A stretch of 64,000 bases of DNA from Silvibacterium dinghuense (GCF_004123295.1 NZ_SDMK01000001.1:1984001-2048000), one strand, 5' to 3'; numbered from the stretch's first letter, positions 34,262 through 43,471 are shown. A program made the numbers and translations. Notes: a model not told the origin generated them from the sequence alone.

Positions 34262-35923
34262 CTACCAGCGGCCGCCGTTGCCGCCGTCTCCGTCACCCCA
34301 GCCACCATTGCCGCCCCAGGCACCGCCTGCGGTGACCTGACCGGTGGAAGGATTCAGGATGAGGGTGGCATCGCCGCGGCGATGGTGGAAGTCGAACATG
34401 CTGTCGATGGAGCCGGAGATGGCGTCAAACGAACCGCCGCCGATGCGCTCGCCGCCGAGCCAGTTGTCCTCGATGAAGTGAATGATCGAGCTCTGGTCGA
34501 GGGTGCCGTGATCGACGAAGTTGCGCTTGGCATAGGGAGAGATGACCAGCAGGGGCAGGCGCGGACCATAGCCGCAGCGGCCCTGGGCATGCGCGGTGCC
34601 GCTGATGCCGGGCAGCGTGGTTGCCGTGTCACTGCCGCAGGTTCCGGTACCGGTAAGCATGTCCGCCGCGGTAGCCGACTGGTTGACGATGGGGCTCATC
34701 TGATGGTCGTACCAGCCGTCCGAGTCATCGTAGTTGATGATGACCGCGGTCGAAGACCACTCGGAGCTCCGCATCAGCGCGTTGATGACCGTGACGACGA
34801 AGGTCTGCTCGTCGAGCGGATCAGAGTAGCCGGCATGCGCATCCTCGTAGCCCGGAGCCTTGAGGAAGCTGACGGCGGGCAGGTTGCCGGCATTCAGCGC
34901 GGTGTAGAAGTCGTTGATGTCGTACTGGTGATTGGCCTGGTCACCCTGCTTGCCGATCATGCCGGTGGAGCTGGGACGCAGGTGCTTCGGGTTTGCGGTC
35001 GAGGTGTAGTACTGGAACGGCTCGTGGTGCGGGATGTAGTCGGTCTCCGTGACACCGGTGACCGAAGAGGTCGTGGAGCGCGAGCAGCCGGTGGTCTTGT
35101 TGGAGTTGGTCAGCGAGGTGTTGAAGCCGCCTTCGAACCAGCCCCAGCTGATGCCCTTGGCATTGAGCAGGTCGCCGATGTTCTGGCCGCCGAGCTGCAC
35201 CAGCGCGCCGGTGGTCGTCGAGCAGATATCGCCGATCGGGTCAGCATCGCTCATCAGCGTGTAGCCGCCGTTGCCGTCGGCAACGATATCGCCGCTGGCG
35301 TTCGACTGATCGATGACACCGTTGGTCTGGCCGGAGACGAGGTTGATGGCACCCGGCGTCGAGGGACCGAAGTTGGTGTCATAGGCATTGTCACTGAGGG
35401 CAAAGTTCTGGGCGTAGTTCCAGAGAGCGGTGACGGTGTTGCCGTCAAAGTAACCCATGACCAGACCCTTGGTGCTCACGCCGGTTGGCGGCGGACCGGC
35501 CGTGCCGGTGTACTCGGGGAAGGAGTCCATGAGGCCCTTGTGGAAGGCTTCCTGCTCGGGCGTGTAGCCGTGATCCTGATCGGCAGTCGCGGCCTGCGTG
35601 CGATCGAGGCGAAAGGGATTGGACGCGGCGCTGCCGTTGGCGGTGTTCAGGGAGTTGGGATTGCTGGTGAGCAGGCCACCGGTGAGGCCGTTCACGGTCG
35701 GGGTCCCGGCAGCGGGATAGAAGGCCGGCTCGCCCTTGGGATTGGTGGCGTAGGGATAGGTGCCGAAGTAGTGATCGAAGGAAATGTTCTCACCGAAGAT
35801 CACAACCACGTGCTTGATAGGAGTCGTCGTCTGCGCATCATCCTGCGCGCGAGACACGTTGGGGGAAGCAAGCTGTCCGGCTACCAGGAGCGCGGCCAGG
35901 GAAGTCGCCACATGCTTGTGCAT
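34262..35923 (-). CDS. Secreted phosphoesterase (phospholipase C/acid phosphatase AcpA family)
   Basis: 553 aa from ATG 35923 with GGAGGACTGTG upstream. A signal peptide (HKHVATSLAALLVAGQLASP...RAQ) is followed by the phosphoesterase-family opening IKHVVVIFGENISFDHYFGTYP, in which the E-N-x-S-F-D-H-Y-F motif supplies metal and nucleophile residues. Further metal ligands are in IINYDDSDGWYDH and in GRCGYGPRLPLLVISPYAKRNFVDH, typical of bacterial phospholipase C and AcpA-type phosphatases. It ends in a Gly/Trp-rich low-complexity tail (WGGNGGWGDGDGGNGGRW). It is likely to release phosphate from organic esters outside the cell. Exact substrate unknown. Confidence 0.9.
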   Translation of the reverse strand: MHKHVATSLAALLVAGQLASPNVSRAQDDAQTTTPIKHVVVIFGENISFDHYFGTYPYATNPKGEPAFYPAAGTPTVNGLTGGLLTSNPNSLNTANGSAASNPFRLDRTQAATADQDHGYTPEQEAFHKGLMDSFPEYTGTAGPPPTGVSTKGLVMGYFDGNTVTALWNYAQNFALSDNAYDTNFGPSTPGAINLVSGQTNGVIDQSNASGDIVADGNGGYTLMSDADPIGDICSTTTGALVQLGGQNIGDLLNAKGISWGWFEGGFNTSLTNSNKTTGCSRSTTSSVTGVTETDYIPHHEPFQYYTSTANPKHLRPSSTGMIGKQGDQANHQYDINDFYTALNAGNLPAVSFLKAPGYEDAHAGYSDPLDEQTFVVTVINALMRSSEWSSTAVIINYDDSDGWYDHQMSPIVNQSATAADMLTGTGTCGSDTATTLPGISGTAHAQGRCGYGPRLPLLVISPYAKRNFVDHGTLDQSSIIHFIEDNWLGGERIGGGSFDAISGSIDSMFDFHHRRGDATLILNPSTGQVTAGGAWGGNGGWGDGDGGNGGRW

Positions 35924-36116
35924 CACAGTCCTCCGTCGCCGGCGTAATGCCGGCGGCCTATCAAGGGATAAGCGGGGAGTGTGAATACGGGGTGACTGGC
36001 ATATAAACGCTCCGCGAAAAGCTGGTTACTTTCGAGCAGTGGCCTGACGGATGCGTCCATACGCGAACAACGTGCAGACCTTGCGTAACGTTCTTACGCG
36101 CTGGGTGTAAAAACGC

Positions 36117-36175
36117 GCTGAGTGATCCGCCTTCGGCCTCCGCTCCCGCTGGTCGCGACCAGGAATCCCCTGAGG
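36117..36175. repeat. Dispersed 'CTTCGGCCTCCGCTCC...GGTCGCGA' repeat
   Basis: One copy in the gap between the phosphoesterase and Kdo hydroxylase genes. The rest of 35927-36188, upstream of the phosphoesterase gene, probably carries that gene's promoter but no convincing -35/-10 pair was assigned. Confidence 0.65.
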
Positions 36176-36188
36176 ATCGAACAGGCTC

Positions 36189-37112
36189 TTAGACCAGTGA
36201 GGTGCCGGCGATCTGTTCTAGGACGCGCAGGGGTGCATGCTGCGGTGCAACGAGCGCCTCGGGGCGGACGAGGAAGGTCTGCTCAAGGGCATACTGCCCC
36301 GCAAGCACCGCGTGCGGGACGGTATCGGTATAGACCATCCAGCTGGAGCCCGAGGGGAACTGATGGGGATAACGGGCGCAATCGGCCTGGAAACCCACAT
36401 TCTCCTTGAGGAAATTGTGGAAACGCATCATGAAATCGTCGTAGGGCGTGCGCTTGATGGAGGGGATGGCCGCGCCGAGGCCGATGGCCTGACCCAGCCC
36501 TTTGCCGAGCTTGGAGACGATGGTATCCGGACGCAGGCCGATCTGGCCGGGAACGAATTCCTTGACGATCTGCGCGAAGGGATCGCCGACGATCCAGTCG
36601 CGGGTGCGCGTGGGATGAATGTTGTTGAAGAAGCGCAGAATGCGCGCGCCATGCGTGGGGCGGGTGGGAAAAGCATCGGTGTGCAGGAGGTCGTTGCGCT
36701 TGCGCAGGGAGAGATCGCGGCCCTGCTCCTCCTGCGGGCGGAAGCTGGCGTAGTCGAGCTGCCAGTTGGATTGGTACGGCGCAAGAAAGCCGGTGAGGAA
36801 GCGCACCACAGACTGCGAGTAGTTGCGCATGATGCCCTGCAGGCGCTCGACGGCGCGGGCATCGGCGGTCTTGGTGTCGACGCCGCTGAGCTTGTCGATA
36901 TTGGGCTTGTAGGCGATGTTCTTGTGCAGCGAGCTGTCGGTCTGCTGCTGGCCGAGCAGGAACTCGAGGTCCGAAGGCGGAATGGCGATGGGCGTCTGCG
37001 GAAAGAAAAGAATGTCCCCGGCTTCGAGATGCTCGCACCAGGCGCGCAGCTGCGCGTCCTTTGCGGAGGTGTGCTGCGCCCAGGCGCCGTCTTCGATGGT
37101 GATGAGACCCAA
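36189..37112 (-). CDS. kdoO: Kdo hydroxylase (Fe(II)/2-oxoglutarate-type dioxygenase)
   Basis: 307 aa, TTG start at 37112 with AAGGGGAT upstream. It is recognised as the Kdo 3-hydroxylase family, which converts the outer Kdo of lipid A inner core to Ko in the inner membrane. Diagnostic stretches are KPNIDKLSGVD near residue 69, LLHTDAFPTRPTHGARILRFFNNIHP spread over 142-167 (H-x-D metal motif) and SSWMVYTDTVPHAVLAGQYALEQTF near 255 (distal histidine). It lies 5 bp after the small membrane-protein gene, so they form an operon. Kdo biosynthesis genes are not nearby. Implies a Gram-negative outer membrane with modified LPS. Confidence 0.9.
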   Translation of the reverse strand: MGLITIEDGAWAQHTSAKDAQLRAWCEHLEAGDILFFPQTPIAIPPSDLEFLLGQQQTDSSLHKNIAYKPNIDKLSGVDTKTADARAVERLQGIMRNYSQSVVRFLTGFLAPYQSNWQLDYASFRPQEEQGRDLSLRKRNDLLHTDAFPTRPTHGARILRFFNNIHPTRTRDWIVGDPFAQIVKEFVPGQIGLRPDTIVSKLGKGLGQAIGLGAAIPSIKRTPYDDFMMRFHNFLKENVGFQADCARYPHQFPSGSSWMVYTDTVPHAVLAGQYALEQTFLVRPEALVAPQHAPLRVLEQIAGTSLV

Positions 37113-37117
37113 GTGTG

Positions 37118-37426
37118 TTATCCCCTTACCGTGCCGGCGAGCCTGCGGCGCGCCCAGAGTGAAAGCAGCACCACCAGCGCCAGGGCCATGGCGGCCACGC
37201 CCGCCGGCAGCGCGAAGTAGCGATAGCTGTCTGCCATATTGACGCTATGATGGCCGGCGTAGTTCCAGAAGAACAAAGCAAGGATGGCGATAAAACAGGT
37301 GGCGAAGAAAACCAGGAAGCCGAACGCCACGGCCATGAGCAGGCTGGAGAAAAGTCCGAGATCGCCGAGCGGGATACCGAGGATGCGAGTGGACGCATTC
37401 GGGGCCGGGATGGAAGCTGCAGGCAT
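37118..37426 (-). CDS. Small two-helix membrane protein upstream of kdoO
   Basis: 102 aa from ATG 37426 with GGAGGACATCCACC upstream. Two hydrophobic helices (LLMAVAFGFLVFFATCFIAILALFFW and GVAAMALALVVLLSLW) flank a short loop with HHSVNMADSYRYF. It is 5 bp from kdoO and shares its transcript, so it may help place or regulate the hydroxylase in the membrane; that is inference. No family recognised. Confidence 0.75.
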   Translation of the reverse strand: MPAASIPAPNASTRILGIPLGDLGLFSSLLMAVAFGFLVFFATCFIAILALFFWNYAGHHSVNMADSYRYFALPAGVAAMALALVVLLSLWARRRLAGTVRG

Positions 37427-37536
37427 GGTGGATGTCCTCCATACGCGCCTAGAGTCTGAGCCGATTTTCCCCAGCAACGCCAACCACGACAAAGGGCATA
37501 TCAGACTCTAAATAGCAAAAGGTAGAATACAGGTTT

Positions 37537-38286
37537 ATGGCCGAGGTAGCGCAGGTGTCTCTTCTTCCCGCAGCACAAGTGGCGCAGGAGGCGCGCGTGC
37601 AGCAGGCACAGAATGGCGTCTGCTACGCGAGCTATGGCGATACACAGATCTCCGCCGAGGAGCTGGAGCGGATCGTAAACGCGGTGCCGGCCTCGGTGGC
37701 CAGAGCGCTGACCAAGCGTGCGTACTACTTCGTACCGCTGACGCTGGGCGAACAGGACGAGACGACCGTGGCTCCGAAGTACACGGTGGACCTGGGCGAC
37801 CGGGCGATCTGCCACCGGAATTTTCACTTCGGCAACTCGGAGTGCGTTTTCATCTCGACGCGGCTGATGCAGGACCGCTTCGCGCTGGCCTTTGAATACT
37901 TCATCAACGTTGGCCACCACTTCGTCGATTCCGTCGGCGTGCCGGAAGCCTTCTCGGAGCTAGTCTGGTCGCAGGCCAAGGCCGACGTGCGCGGCGAGAC
38001 CAGCCAGGATGCGTGGGAAAGCCGCCGCAAGGCGACCGAGCGCGTGGACGGCGACCGGGCACCGGATGAGAAGGCCAAGTCGAGCTATTTCGAATCGGCA
38101 TTTTCAGACACGGTGGCGATCTACATGTTGTCGCTCACGCTGGACTTCGATTACTCGGAGCTGCGCGAGCGGGAGTATCCGCTGATTGCGGCCCCGGCGC
38201 TGGCCGAGCGGCTGCGGATGGCGGCGAAGCTGTTTCCGCCGAATGCGGGGTACGAGTTCGAGATCCGGTACCGGCGCCGGGGCTAG
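37537..38286 (+). CDS. Uncharacterised cytoplasmic protein
   Basis: 249 aa, ATG at 37537, divergent from the kdoO operon. There is no signal peptide or membrane segment. Notable segments are YYFVPLTLGEQDETTV near residue 62, an aromatic and His-rich AICHRNFHFG near 90, and FEYFINVGHHFVDSVG near 117, whose paired histidines and aspartate could bind metal. The central region is charged (WESRRKATERVDGDRAPDEKAK). I do not recognise a family or function. Codon use is like that of its neighbours. Confidence 0.65.
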   Translation: MAEVAQVSLLPAAQVAQEARVQQAQNGVCYASYGDTQISAEELERIVNAVPASVARALTKRAYYFVPLTLGEQDETTVAPKYTVDLGDRAICHRNFHFGNSECVFISTRLMQDRFALAFEYFINVGHHFVDSVGVPEAFSELVWSQAKADVRGETSQDAWESRRKATERVDGDRAPDEKAKSSYFESAFSDTVAIYMLSLTLDFDYSELREREYPLIAAPALAERLRMAAKLFPPNAGYEFEIRYRRRG

Positions 38287-38541
38287 CGCGGCTTCGCCGC
38301 GCCAGCGGTCAGCAGCCAGTCACAAAGACGGCCAGTGGGGTCTGTGTTCTGTATTCGAATGCGACCCGTCCAAGCCCGTAGTTGGCTTGTGTGGACGACA
38401 CGCGGCTCTTCGATGGCAGGGGTTCGTGCCTTCCCATGTCTCTGAGAGACATGGGGCACCCGATCCTCGTTGCGCGAAGAGAACCGCAGGTGCCTCGACT
38501 CGCTGCGCTCGCTCGGAATGACAATCTTTTTAGAAAAATAG
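38287..38541. repeat. Intergenic dispersed repeats
   Basis: Includes a CCCATGTCTC / GAGACATGGG inverted repeat followed by GCACCC (38431-38461) and an ACCGCAGGTGCCTCGACTCG...CTCGGAATGACA repeat (38482-38524). 38368-38398 is a further CAAGCC...GGCTTG palindrome. No gene is seen. Confidence 0.75.
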
Positions 38542-38580
38542 AAACGGCCAGCGGAGGCGATGCCTCCGCTGGCCGTTCTT
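38542..38580. terminator. Bidirectional terminator of the GGCCAGC family
   Basis: AACGGCCAGCGGAGGC / GCCTCCGCTGGCCGTT, loop GAT, between convergent genes. GCG-rich repeats fill 38590-38660. Confidence 0.8.
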
Positions 38581-38677
38581 GTGACTGACTGCTCCGCGCG
38601 TAAGCGCGGCTAACTGGCTACGAGCGCTCCGCGCGCGGCCGACTTGCTTGCGGCGCAGCCGCGCTGACTCGCTGCTT

Positions 38678-40252
38678 TTAGTGCTTCTCGAACATCGCCT
38701 CGACGTCCTTGCTGAGGGCAATGCGGCCGGATTCGCGGGTGTAGAACATGTGGCCGCCGGGATACTCCTTTACCGCCACGCGGGTGGGATCGCCCATGAC
38801 CGGCATCTGGTTGACCGAGAGCACCGAGCCCATGAATGGGCAGGAGAGATCGTTCCAGCCGTGGACGATGAGGATGCGCACCTTGGGATCGGCGGCTACG
38901 GCATCGCGCAGCTGCTCGACCGAGCCCTTGCGCATCTCGCCACCGCGATCCCACTGGCGGTTCACATCGTAGGAGAGCGCGTTGTAGCGGGCATCAACCT
39001 TCCAGCCGACGGTCTGGGTGACGAAGTTAACCATGGCGGTGGTGGTGGGCGCGATCATTGCGGCCAGGATGGGATCGTTGGCGCGCTGGTCGAAGTCATA
39101 CGGGAAGGGATCGTACGAGGTCACGTTCGAGTCGTAGACGGAGGCCAGCTTGCCCTCTTCGCGATGCACCTCGCGGAGGTAGGCGCCGGTGTCGAGACGG
39201 CCGCCGGAATACTTCACAAATTCAGGATCGAGACCGGTCATCTCGGTGACCTTCTGGATCATGGCCTGCGTGGCGGTGGGGTCGGTATAGCCCTTGATGA
39301 GCGTGGTGGCGTAGTCGCCGAGGTCGTAGCTGATGACCTGCTGCATAGCCTCGGGCGTGAGCTTGTGCTGGCGCTCGAGGTTGGCGGCGGTGATCGAAGG
39401 CAGCGTCACCATCCACGGAATGGGCGAGAGGTCCCCGTTTTCGTCGATGGTCGGGTTGAGGTAGGGCGAGACCAGCACCGCGCCGTTGAGACCCACGCCA
39501 AGCTGCGATTGCAGGTAGTAGAGAACACGGGGTCCGCGGAAGCCGCCGTAGCTTTCACCGACGAGGTATTTGCGCGAATCCATGCGGCCGTTCTTCACCA
39601 GCCAGTCGTAGATCACGCGCGAGAGGTACTCGATATCGGCTTCGGTCGAGTAGAACTGCTTCTTGGTCTCGGCCTCGTTGACCAGGGAGCGGCTGAAGCC
39701 GGTGCCGATGGGGTCGATGAAGACCAGATCCGTAAAGCCGAGCCAGGTGCCCTGGTTGTCGGAGAGCGTTGCGGGATCGGACGGGCTGTCGCCGTCATTG
39801 CCGGCGTTGAGGTGCTTGGGACCGATGGCGCCGAAGTTGAGATAGACGCTCGAAGCGCCGGGGCCGCCGTTGAAGGCGAAGGTAACGGGACGGTTGGCGC
39901 CGGGCACGGTGTAAGAGGTAAAGACGACCTGTCCGGAGGCCTTGCCGTCCTTGTCGTAGACCGGGATGGTGCCGACGGTGACGGTGTAGTGCAGGGTCTT
40001 GCCGTTCAGCTCGATGGACTGCTCGACATGCGCATCGGCGGGGAGCGGCGGCGCAGGCTTCAGGTCGGACGATTTCGCGTCCGGCTTGTCGGCGGCGGCT
40101 TTATCGGCCGGCGGAGGACCGTCAGGATGCTGGGCGAAGGCGGGCGCGGCAAGCGCGAGCGCAGCTACAAGGCCGAGCGCAAGGCGGCGACGATTCGTCA
40201 CCGTGACAGATACAGTTTTCGAGGAACAAGCAGAAGAGTCGAACGGATTCAT
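38678..40252 (-). CDS. Secreted S10-family serine carboxypeptidase-like protein
   Basis: 524 aa from ATG 40252; a TTG seven codons upstream is an alternative. A signal region (NRRRLALGLVAALALAAPAFAQ) is followed by a Pro/Ala/Asp-rich linker. S10 features are FNGGPGASS (oxyanion region, residues ~127-135), VGESYGG with the nucleophile serine, LIVHGWNDLSCPF with the catalytic aspartate, and EYPGGHMFY with the catalytic histidine, so the triad is complete. Such enzymes trim C-terminal residues at acidic pH, fitting an acid-soil lifestyle. It is a single gene with no partner peptidase. Confidence 0.9.
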   Translation of the reverse strand: MNPFDSSACSSKTVSVTVTNRRRLALGLVAALALAAPAFAQHPDGPPPADKAAADKPDAKSSDLKPAPPLPADAHVEQSIELNGKTLHYTVTVGTIPVYDKDGKASGQVVFTSYTVPGANRPVTFAFNGGPGASSVYLNFGAIGPKHLNAGNDGDSPSDPATLSDNQGTWLGFTDLVFIDPIGTGFSRSLVNEAETKKQFYSTEADIEYLSRVIYDWLVKNGRMDSRKYLVGESYGGFRGPRVLYYLQSQLGVGLNGAVLVSPYLNPTIDENGDLSPIPWMVTLPSITAANLERQHKLTPEAMQQVISYDLGDYATTLIKGYTDPTATQAMIQKVTEMTGLDPEFVKYSGGRLDTGAYLREVHREEGKLASVYDSNVTSYDPFPYDFDQRANDPILAAMIAPTTTAMVNFVTQTVGWKVDARYNALSYDVNRQWDRGGEMRKGSVEQLRDAVAADPKVRILIVHGWNDLSCPFMGSVLSVNQMPVMGDPTRVAVKEYPGGHMFYTRESGRIALSKDVEAMFEKH

Positions 40253-40273
40253 AGCGCTACCATACACCGGCAA

Positions 40274-40470
40274 GAACAGCGGTCAGGCAAAAAAGCGGTC
40301 AGGGATGAGACGGCCAGTGGTCAGTGGGGATGCGGTCGGTTGTGGAACGACCAGTGAGATCCTCGGAGCCCCACCCATGACGAAACGGCTTGTCATGGGT
40401 GGGGCTCCCGCCACTGGCCGTCTTTGTGACTGGCTGCTCCGCGCGCAAAGCGCGCGCCTGACCGCCGACT
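40274..40470. repeat. Intergenic repeats upstream of ruvA
   Basis: A GAGCCCCACCCATGAC / GTCATGGGTGGGGCTC inverted repeat (40366-40407) is near-perfect, and GGCCAGTGG / CCACTGGCC elements frame it (~40310-40425). A ruvA promoter may be embedded but was not resolved. Confidence 0.7.
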
Positions 40471-40485
40471 CGCTAGAATCAGTGC

Positions 40486-41076
40486 ATGATTGCGCATCTG
40501 CGGGGACGCCTTTTTTCGAAGCAGCCGGGCCAGGCGATTGTCGAGGCCGGGGGCGTGGGTTACGACGTGACCATCACCATTCCCACCTTCACTTCACTGC
40601 CCGCCGAGGGGGCAGAGGTCGCGCTCTACATCCACACCCAGGTGCGCGAGGACCTGCTGGCGCTCTTCGGTTTCCTCGACCGGGATGAAAAGCGGCTCTT
40701 CGAGCGGCTGATCACGGTGAGCGGCGTGGGACCAAAGCTGGCGGTGACGATTCTGAGCGGGCTGAACGCGGAGATGCTGGTGGGCGCGATTCGCGGACAG
40801 GATCACGCCACGCTGACGCGCATTCCGGGCGTGGGCAAGAAGCTGGCCGAGCGGCTGGTGGTCGAGCTCAAGGACAAGCTCGAAGACATGGCCGCAGCTC
40901 CGACGGCGGTCGTCTCGGCGGGGCCAGCTGGTGAGGATGTGCTCTCGGCGCTGGTGAATCTCGGCTACCAGCGGCCTGCGGCACAGAAGGCGATTGAAAC
41001 GGCGGTGGCGAAGGACAAGGCCCTGGGCGAAGACTTCGACGGGTTGTTCCGGGCGGCGTTGAAGGTGATCCGCTAG
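40486..41076 (+). CDS. ruvA: Holliday junction DNA helicase subunit RuvA
   Basis: 196 aa, ATG at 40486 with no clear ribosome-binding site. RuvA binds four-way DNA junctions as a tetramer and loads RuvB for branch migration. The N-terminal OB domain begins MIAHLRGRL. Two helix-hairpin-helix motifs follow (SGVGPKLAVTIL near residue 80, PGVGKKLAERLVVELKDKL near 113). The flexible linker (AAAPTAVVSAGPAG) leads to the C-terminal RuvB-binding domain (EDVLSALVNLGYQRPAAQKAIE). ruvB and ruvC are not adjacent, so the resolvasome genes are split. Length is standard. Confidence 0.97.
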   Translation: MIAHLRGRLFSKQPGQAIVEAGGVGYDVTITIPTFTSLPAEGAEVALYIHTQVREDLLALFGFLDRDEKRLFERLITVSGVGPKLAVTILSGLNAEMLVGAIRGQDHATLTRIPGVGKKLAERLVVELKDKLEDMAAAPTAVVSAGPAGEDVLSALVNLGYQRPAAQKAIETAVAKDKALGEDFDGLFRAALKVIR

Positions 41077-41222
41077 CTACTGCGCGCAGGGCGGTCCGCC
41101 TTCGGCCTCCGCTCCCGCTGGTCGCCACTTCACGTGGGGCGAATTGCTTCGCGTGGCGCTCCCGTTGGTCGTGAGTCTGATCCGCCTTCTCAAATGGAGA
41201 AGAACCCGGCGCGCTTCATCTC
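41077..41222. repeat. Two dispersed 'CTTCGGCCTCCGCTCC...GGTCGC' repeats
   Basis: The first copy lies at ~41088-41127, and a degenerate copy follows immediately (~41143-41175). They lie between convergent ruvA and the GH127 gene. No gene is seen. Confidence 0.65.
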
Positions 41223-43082
41223 TTACCCCACCGTGACATACGTCGAGTACGCGCGGTCTTCGAGCTGGGTAAACGGCGCCAGCTCGATGAGGCCGGAGTC
41301 TGTTCGAGCCTGCCAATGGCCTTCGCGATTGGCTGCTGCGAGGAGCTGGGAGCGGGTCGCTTTCACCGGTTTGTCGGTAACCGCGAAAAGCACCAGTGGT
41401 CCGCGAAGAACCGCGATGGTCTCCGGATGCTGTGGGTCTATGGCCTCGGCGCGAAGCGGCATGGGGAATGAGAGTTCGACCTGATCGCCGTGATGCCAGG
41501 TGCGGCGGAGCGTTGCGAAGCCCTTGTCGACAGAGATGGGAGTGGGATCGCCATTGACGGTGATGTGCGGGCCGCCATCGGCATGCGCCCAGGCGGGAAT
41601 GCGCAGGCGCAGCGGGAAGGTGGAAGAGCGGTTGAGCTCGAGGCGGAGAGCAATGTGGCCGCGGTCGCCGGTTGTTTCAAACGGGTAATCGCCCGACTGC
41701 GTGAGGGTGAGCGCTGCGCCGTCCCGAGTGGTCCACTTGAGCGTCGAGGGCAGGTAGAGATTGACGGCAAGGCTGCCATCGCGGCCCTGGAAGTAGCCCA
41801 GGAGATGATAATCCGCGGCCACCTGCGGCAGCGTGCCGGAGCAGCAGGGCCATTTGTCAGGGAAATAGAAGCGCGAGCCGGAGAAATTGTAGTCGGAATA
41901 GTAGAAGGCCGTGCCGTCGGGCTGGAGATGCTTTGCCCCAAAGACGGTGTTGTAGAGAACGCGCTCCATGCTGTCGCCGTAGCGGCCGTCTCCGGTGACG
42001 GAGAGCAGGTAGCGGGTGATCTTGAAGTGGCCATAGGAGCCGCACGGGGTCTCGAAGCTGTGATGGGTGCCGGTGAGGCTGGCAAACAGCGCGCCGGTGC
42101 CGGGCACCACGAAGCTCTCATTCGGCCCCCAGCCTCCGGTGGCGAAGCTCTGCGTGGCGAGGATCATCTCGAAGCCATTGGTTGCAGCCTGAAGGTGAGG
42201 CTCGCTGCCATCGGAGAGATACGCCTGCATAGCCGAGCTGAGCGAGTTGCAGTGGCTGTAGGCGTGGTGATTGGGCAGCACGTTCTGGTTGGCTGCGAGG
42301 GGCGTGAACCAGCCCTTGTCGAGGAGATAGCGGGCAGCCATGGCTCGGTAACGGTCACCGGCGCCGCGCTGCCAGGCGAGGTAGAGATTCTCCGGCAGCG
42401 TGTAGGGCTCATCCCAGCAGAAGTCATCGGGCGCGGGGTCGCCCACCGAGAGACGCCAGGCTCGCTGGTCTTCGCGGGCGAGCGCGCGGGGCGGCAGGTG
42501 GGGCGCGGCGGCATCGGTGGTCTGATCTAAAAGTGCAAACGCCTGCTTGTTGCCGGCGAACTGGTGAGCGTCGATGAGGCCGCAGATGGCTTTGTCGTAG
42601 ACGTAGGACGGAAAGCGGAACTTCGTATAGAAGCGGCCGGAAATGGCCGGCTGATAGAGGGCGAGCAGACGATCGATGCGAGCTTTGGTCGCGGGGTCTT
42701 TGTCGATGGCGTAACCGCGAGAGAGAGCCGAGATCCACTGGCCAAAGGCATGGCCAGGGCAGAAGCCGCGTCCCAGAGGCTGCTCGCCGGGAGGAACCTC
42801 GTCATACCAGCCGCCCATATCCGGTCCAGGCGCGGGCAGACCGGCACGCAGGCGCCAGGGCTTGAGCAGGCTGTCCTCATTGAGGCCGAGCAGAAGGCTC
42901 TGCGTGTGCTCGAACTGTGCGCGGGCGAGGCCGGGTGCGAGCTGGACAGCGCCGTAGGGGACAGGCTCGAGTACCGTGCGCGGAGGCGGGGCTGCGGAAT
43001 CCTTGGCCGAGGCTGGAGTAGAGCAGCAGGCAGCAGCGGCAGTGAGGGCGGCAGCTTCAAGGAATTCACGGCGGGAAAGCAT
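41223..43082 (-). CDS. GH127-type glycoside hydrolase (beta-L-arabinofuranosidase-like), TAT-exported
   Basis: 619 aa from ATG 43082, the start that gives a twin-arginine signal (MLSRREFLEAAALTAAAACC) with GGAGG upstream. An (alpha/alpha)6-barrel of the DUF1680 family is indicated by ETPCGSYGHFKITRYLL near residue 370, GDSMERVLYNTVFGAK near 395 and KWPCCSGTLPQVAADYH near 445, which would supply the Glu/Cys zinc site and catalytic cysteine seen in HypBA1. A C-terminal beta domain follows. Members remove beta-L-arabinofuranose or related sugars from plant glycans. The spacing E-T-P-C differs from the E-T-C of the type enzyme but is, as I recall, usual in this subgroup. Confidence 0.85.
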   Translation of the reverse strand: MLSRREFLEAAALTAAAACCSTPASAKDSAAPPPRTVLEPVPYGAVQLAPGLARAQFEHTQSLLLGLNEDSLLKPWRLRAGLPAPGPDMGGWYDEVPPGEQPLGRGFCPGHAFGQWISALSRGYAIDKDPATKARIDRLLALYQPAISGRFYTKFRFPSYVYDKAICGLIDAHQFAGNKQAFALLDQTTDAAAPHLPPRALAREDQRAWRLSVGDPAPDDFCWDEPYTLPENLYLAWQRGAGDRYRAMAARYLLDKGWFTPLAANQNVLPNHHAYSHCNSLSSAMQAYLSDGSEPHLQAATNGFEMILATQSFATGGWGPNESFVVPGTGALFASLTGTHHSFETPCGSYGHFKITRYLLSVTGDGRYGDSMERVLYNTVFGAKHLQPDGTAFYYSDYNFSGSRFYFPDKWPCCSGTLPQVAADYHLLGYFQGRDGSLAVNLYLPSTLKWTTRDGAALTLTQSGDYPFETTGDRGHIALRLELNRSSTFPLRLRIPAWAHADGGPHITVNGDPTPISVDKGFATLRRTWHHGDQVELSFPMPLRAEAIDPQHPETIAVLRGPLVLFAVTDKPVKATRSQLLAAANREGHWQARTDSGLIELAPFTQLEDRAYSTYVTVG

Positions 43083-43139
43083 GGGAAAAAACCTCCGGGG
43101 AGCCATGCTATGCGGAGGATGAGAAGGCCAGCAAATCAG

Positions 43140-43345
43140 CGCGGAGTGGGACGCGCCGTGCGCGTCCAGGCAGCCCGTCACAAAGGCGGTCAGCGAGTCA
43201 GCGGCCAGTCACAAAAACGGCCAGTAAAAGCAAAAACACGGGTCCCCCACGTCTCGCTTCCGGGGGCCAACATCCTTCGCACGCCACGCTTATTTTTGGG
43301 TGCCTGGGTGGCCCATACAAGCCTTCTTTTGGCTTGTGTGGGGAA
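43140..43345. repeat. Intergenic repeats upstream of the GH127 gene
   Basis: Contains GGCCAGTCACAAAAACGGCCAGTAAAAG units (~43170-43240) and a CCCATACAAGCC / GGCTTGTGTGGGG palindrome (43312-43342). No gene is seen in 43083-43410. Confidence 0.65.
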
Positions 43346-43414
43346 GTACGAGGCTTATCTTGTCCCCCATCCAAGCAACACCGGTTTGAGCGGGCCACCA
43401 TTGCGTTTTCGAAA

Positions 43415-43448
43415 CAAAGAAAACGCCCGCGGAGGTGATCCGCGGGCG
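43415..43448 (-). terminator. Terminator of the ECF sigma/Spy-like operon
   Basis: CGCCCGCGG / CCGCGGGCG with a 7-base loop; on the minus strand it is followed by TTTTCTTT. It lies 24 bp past the Spy-like gene. Confidence 0.85.
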
Positions 43449-43471
43449 GGTGAGTGAGAGATGGAAGCGGG

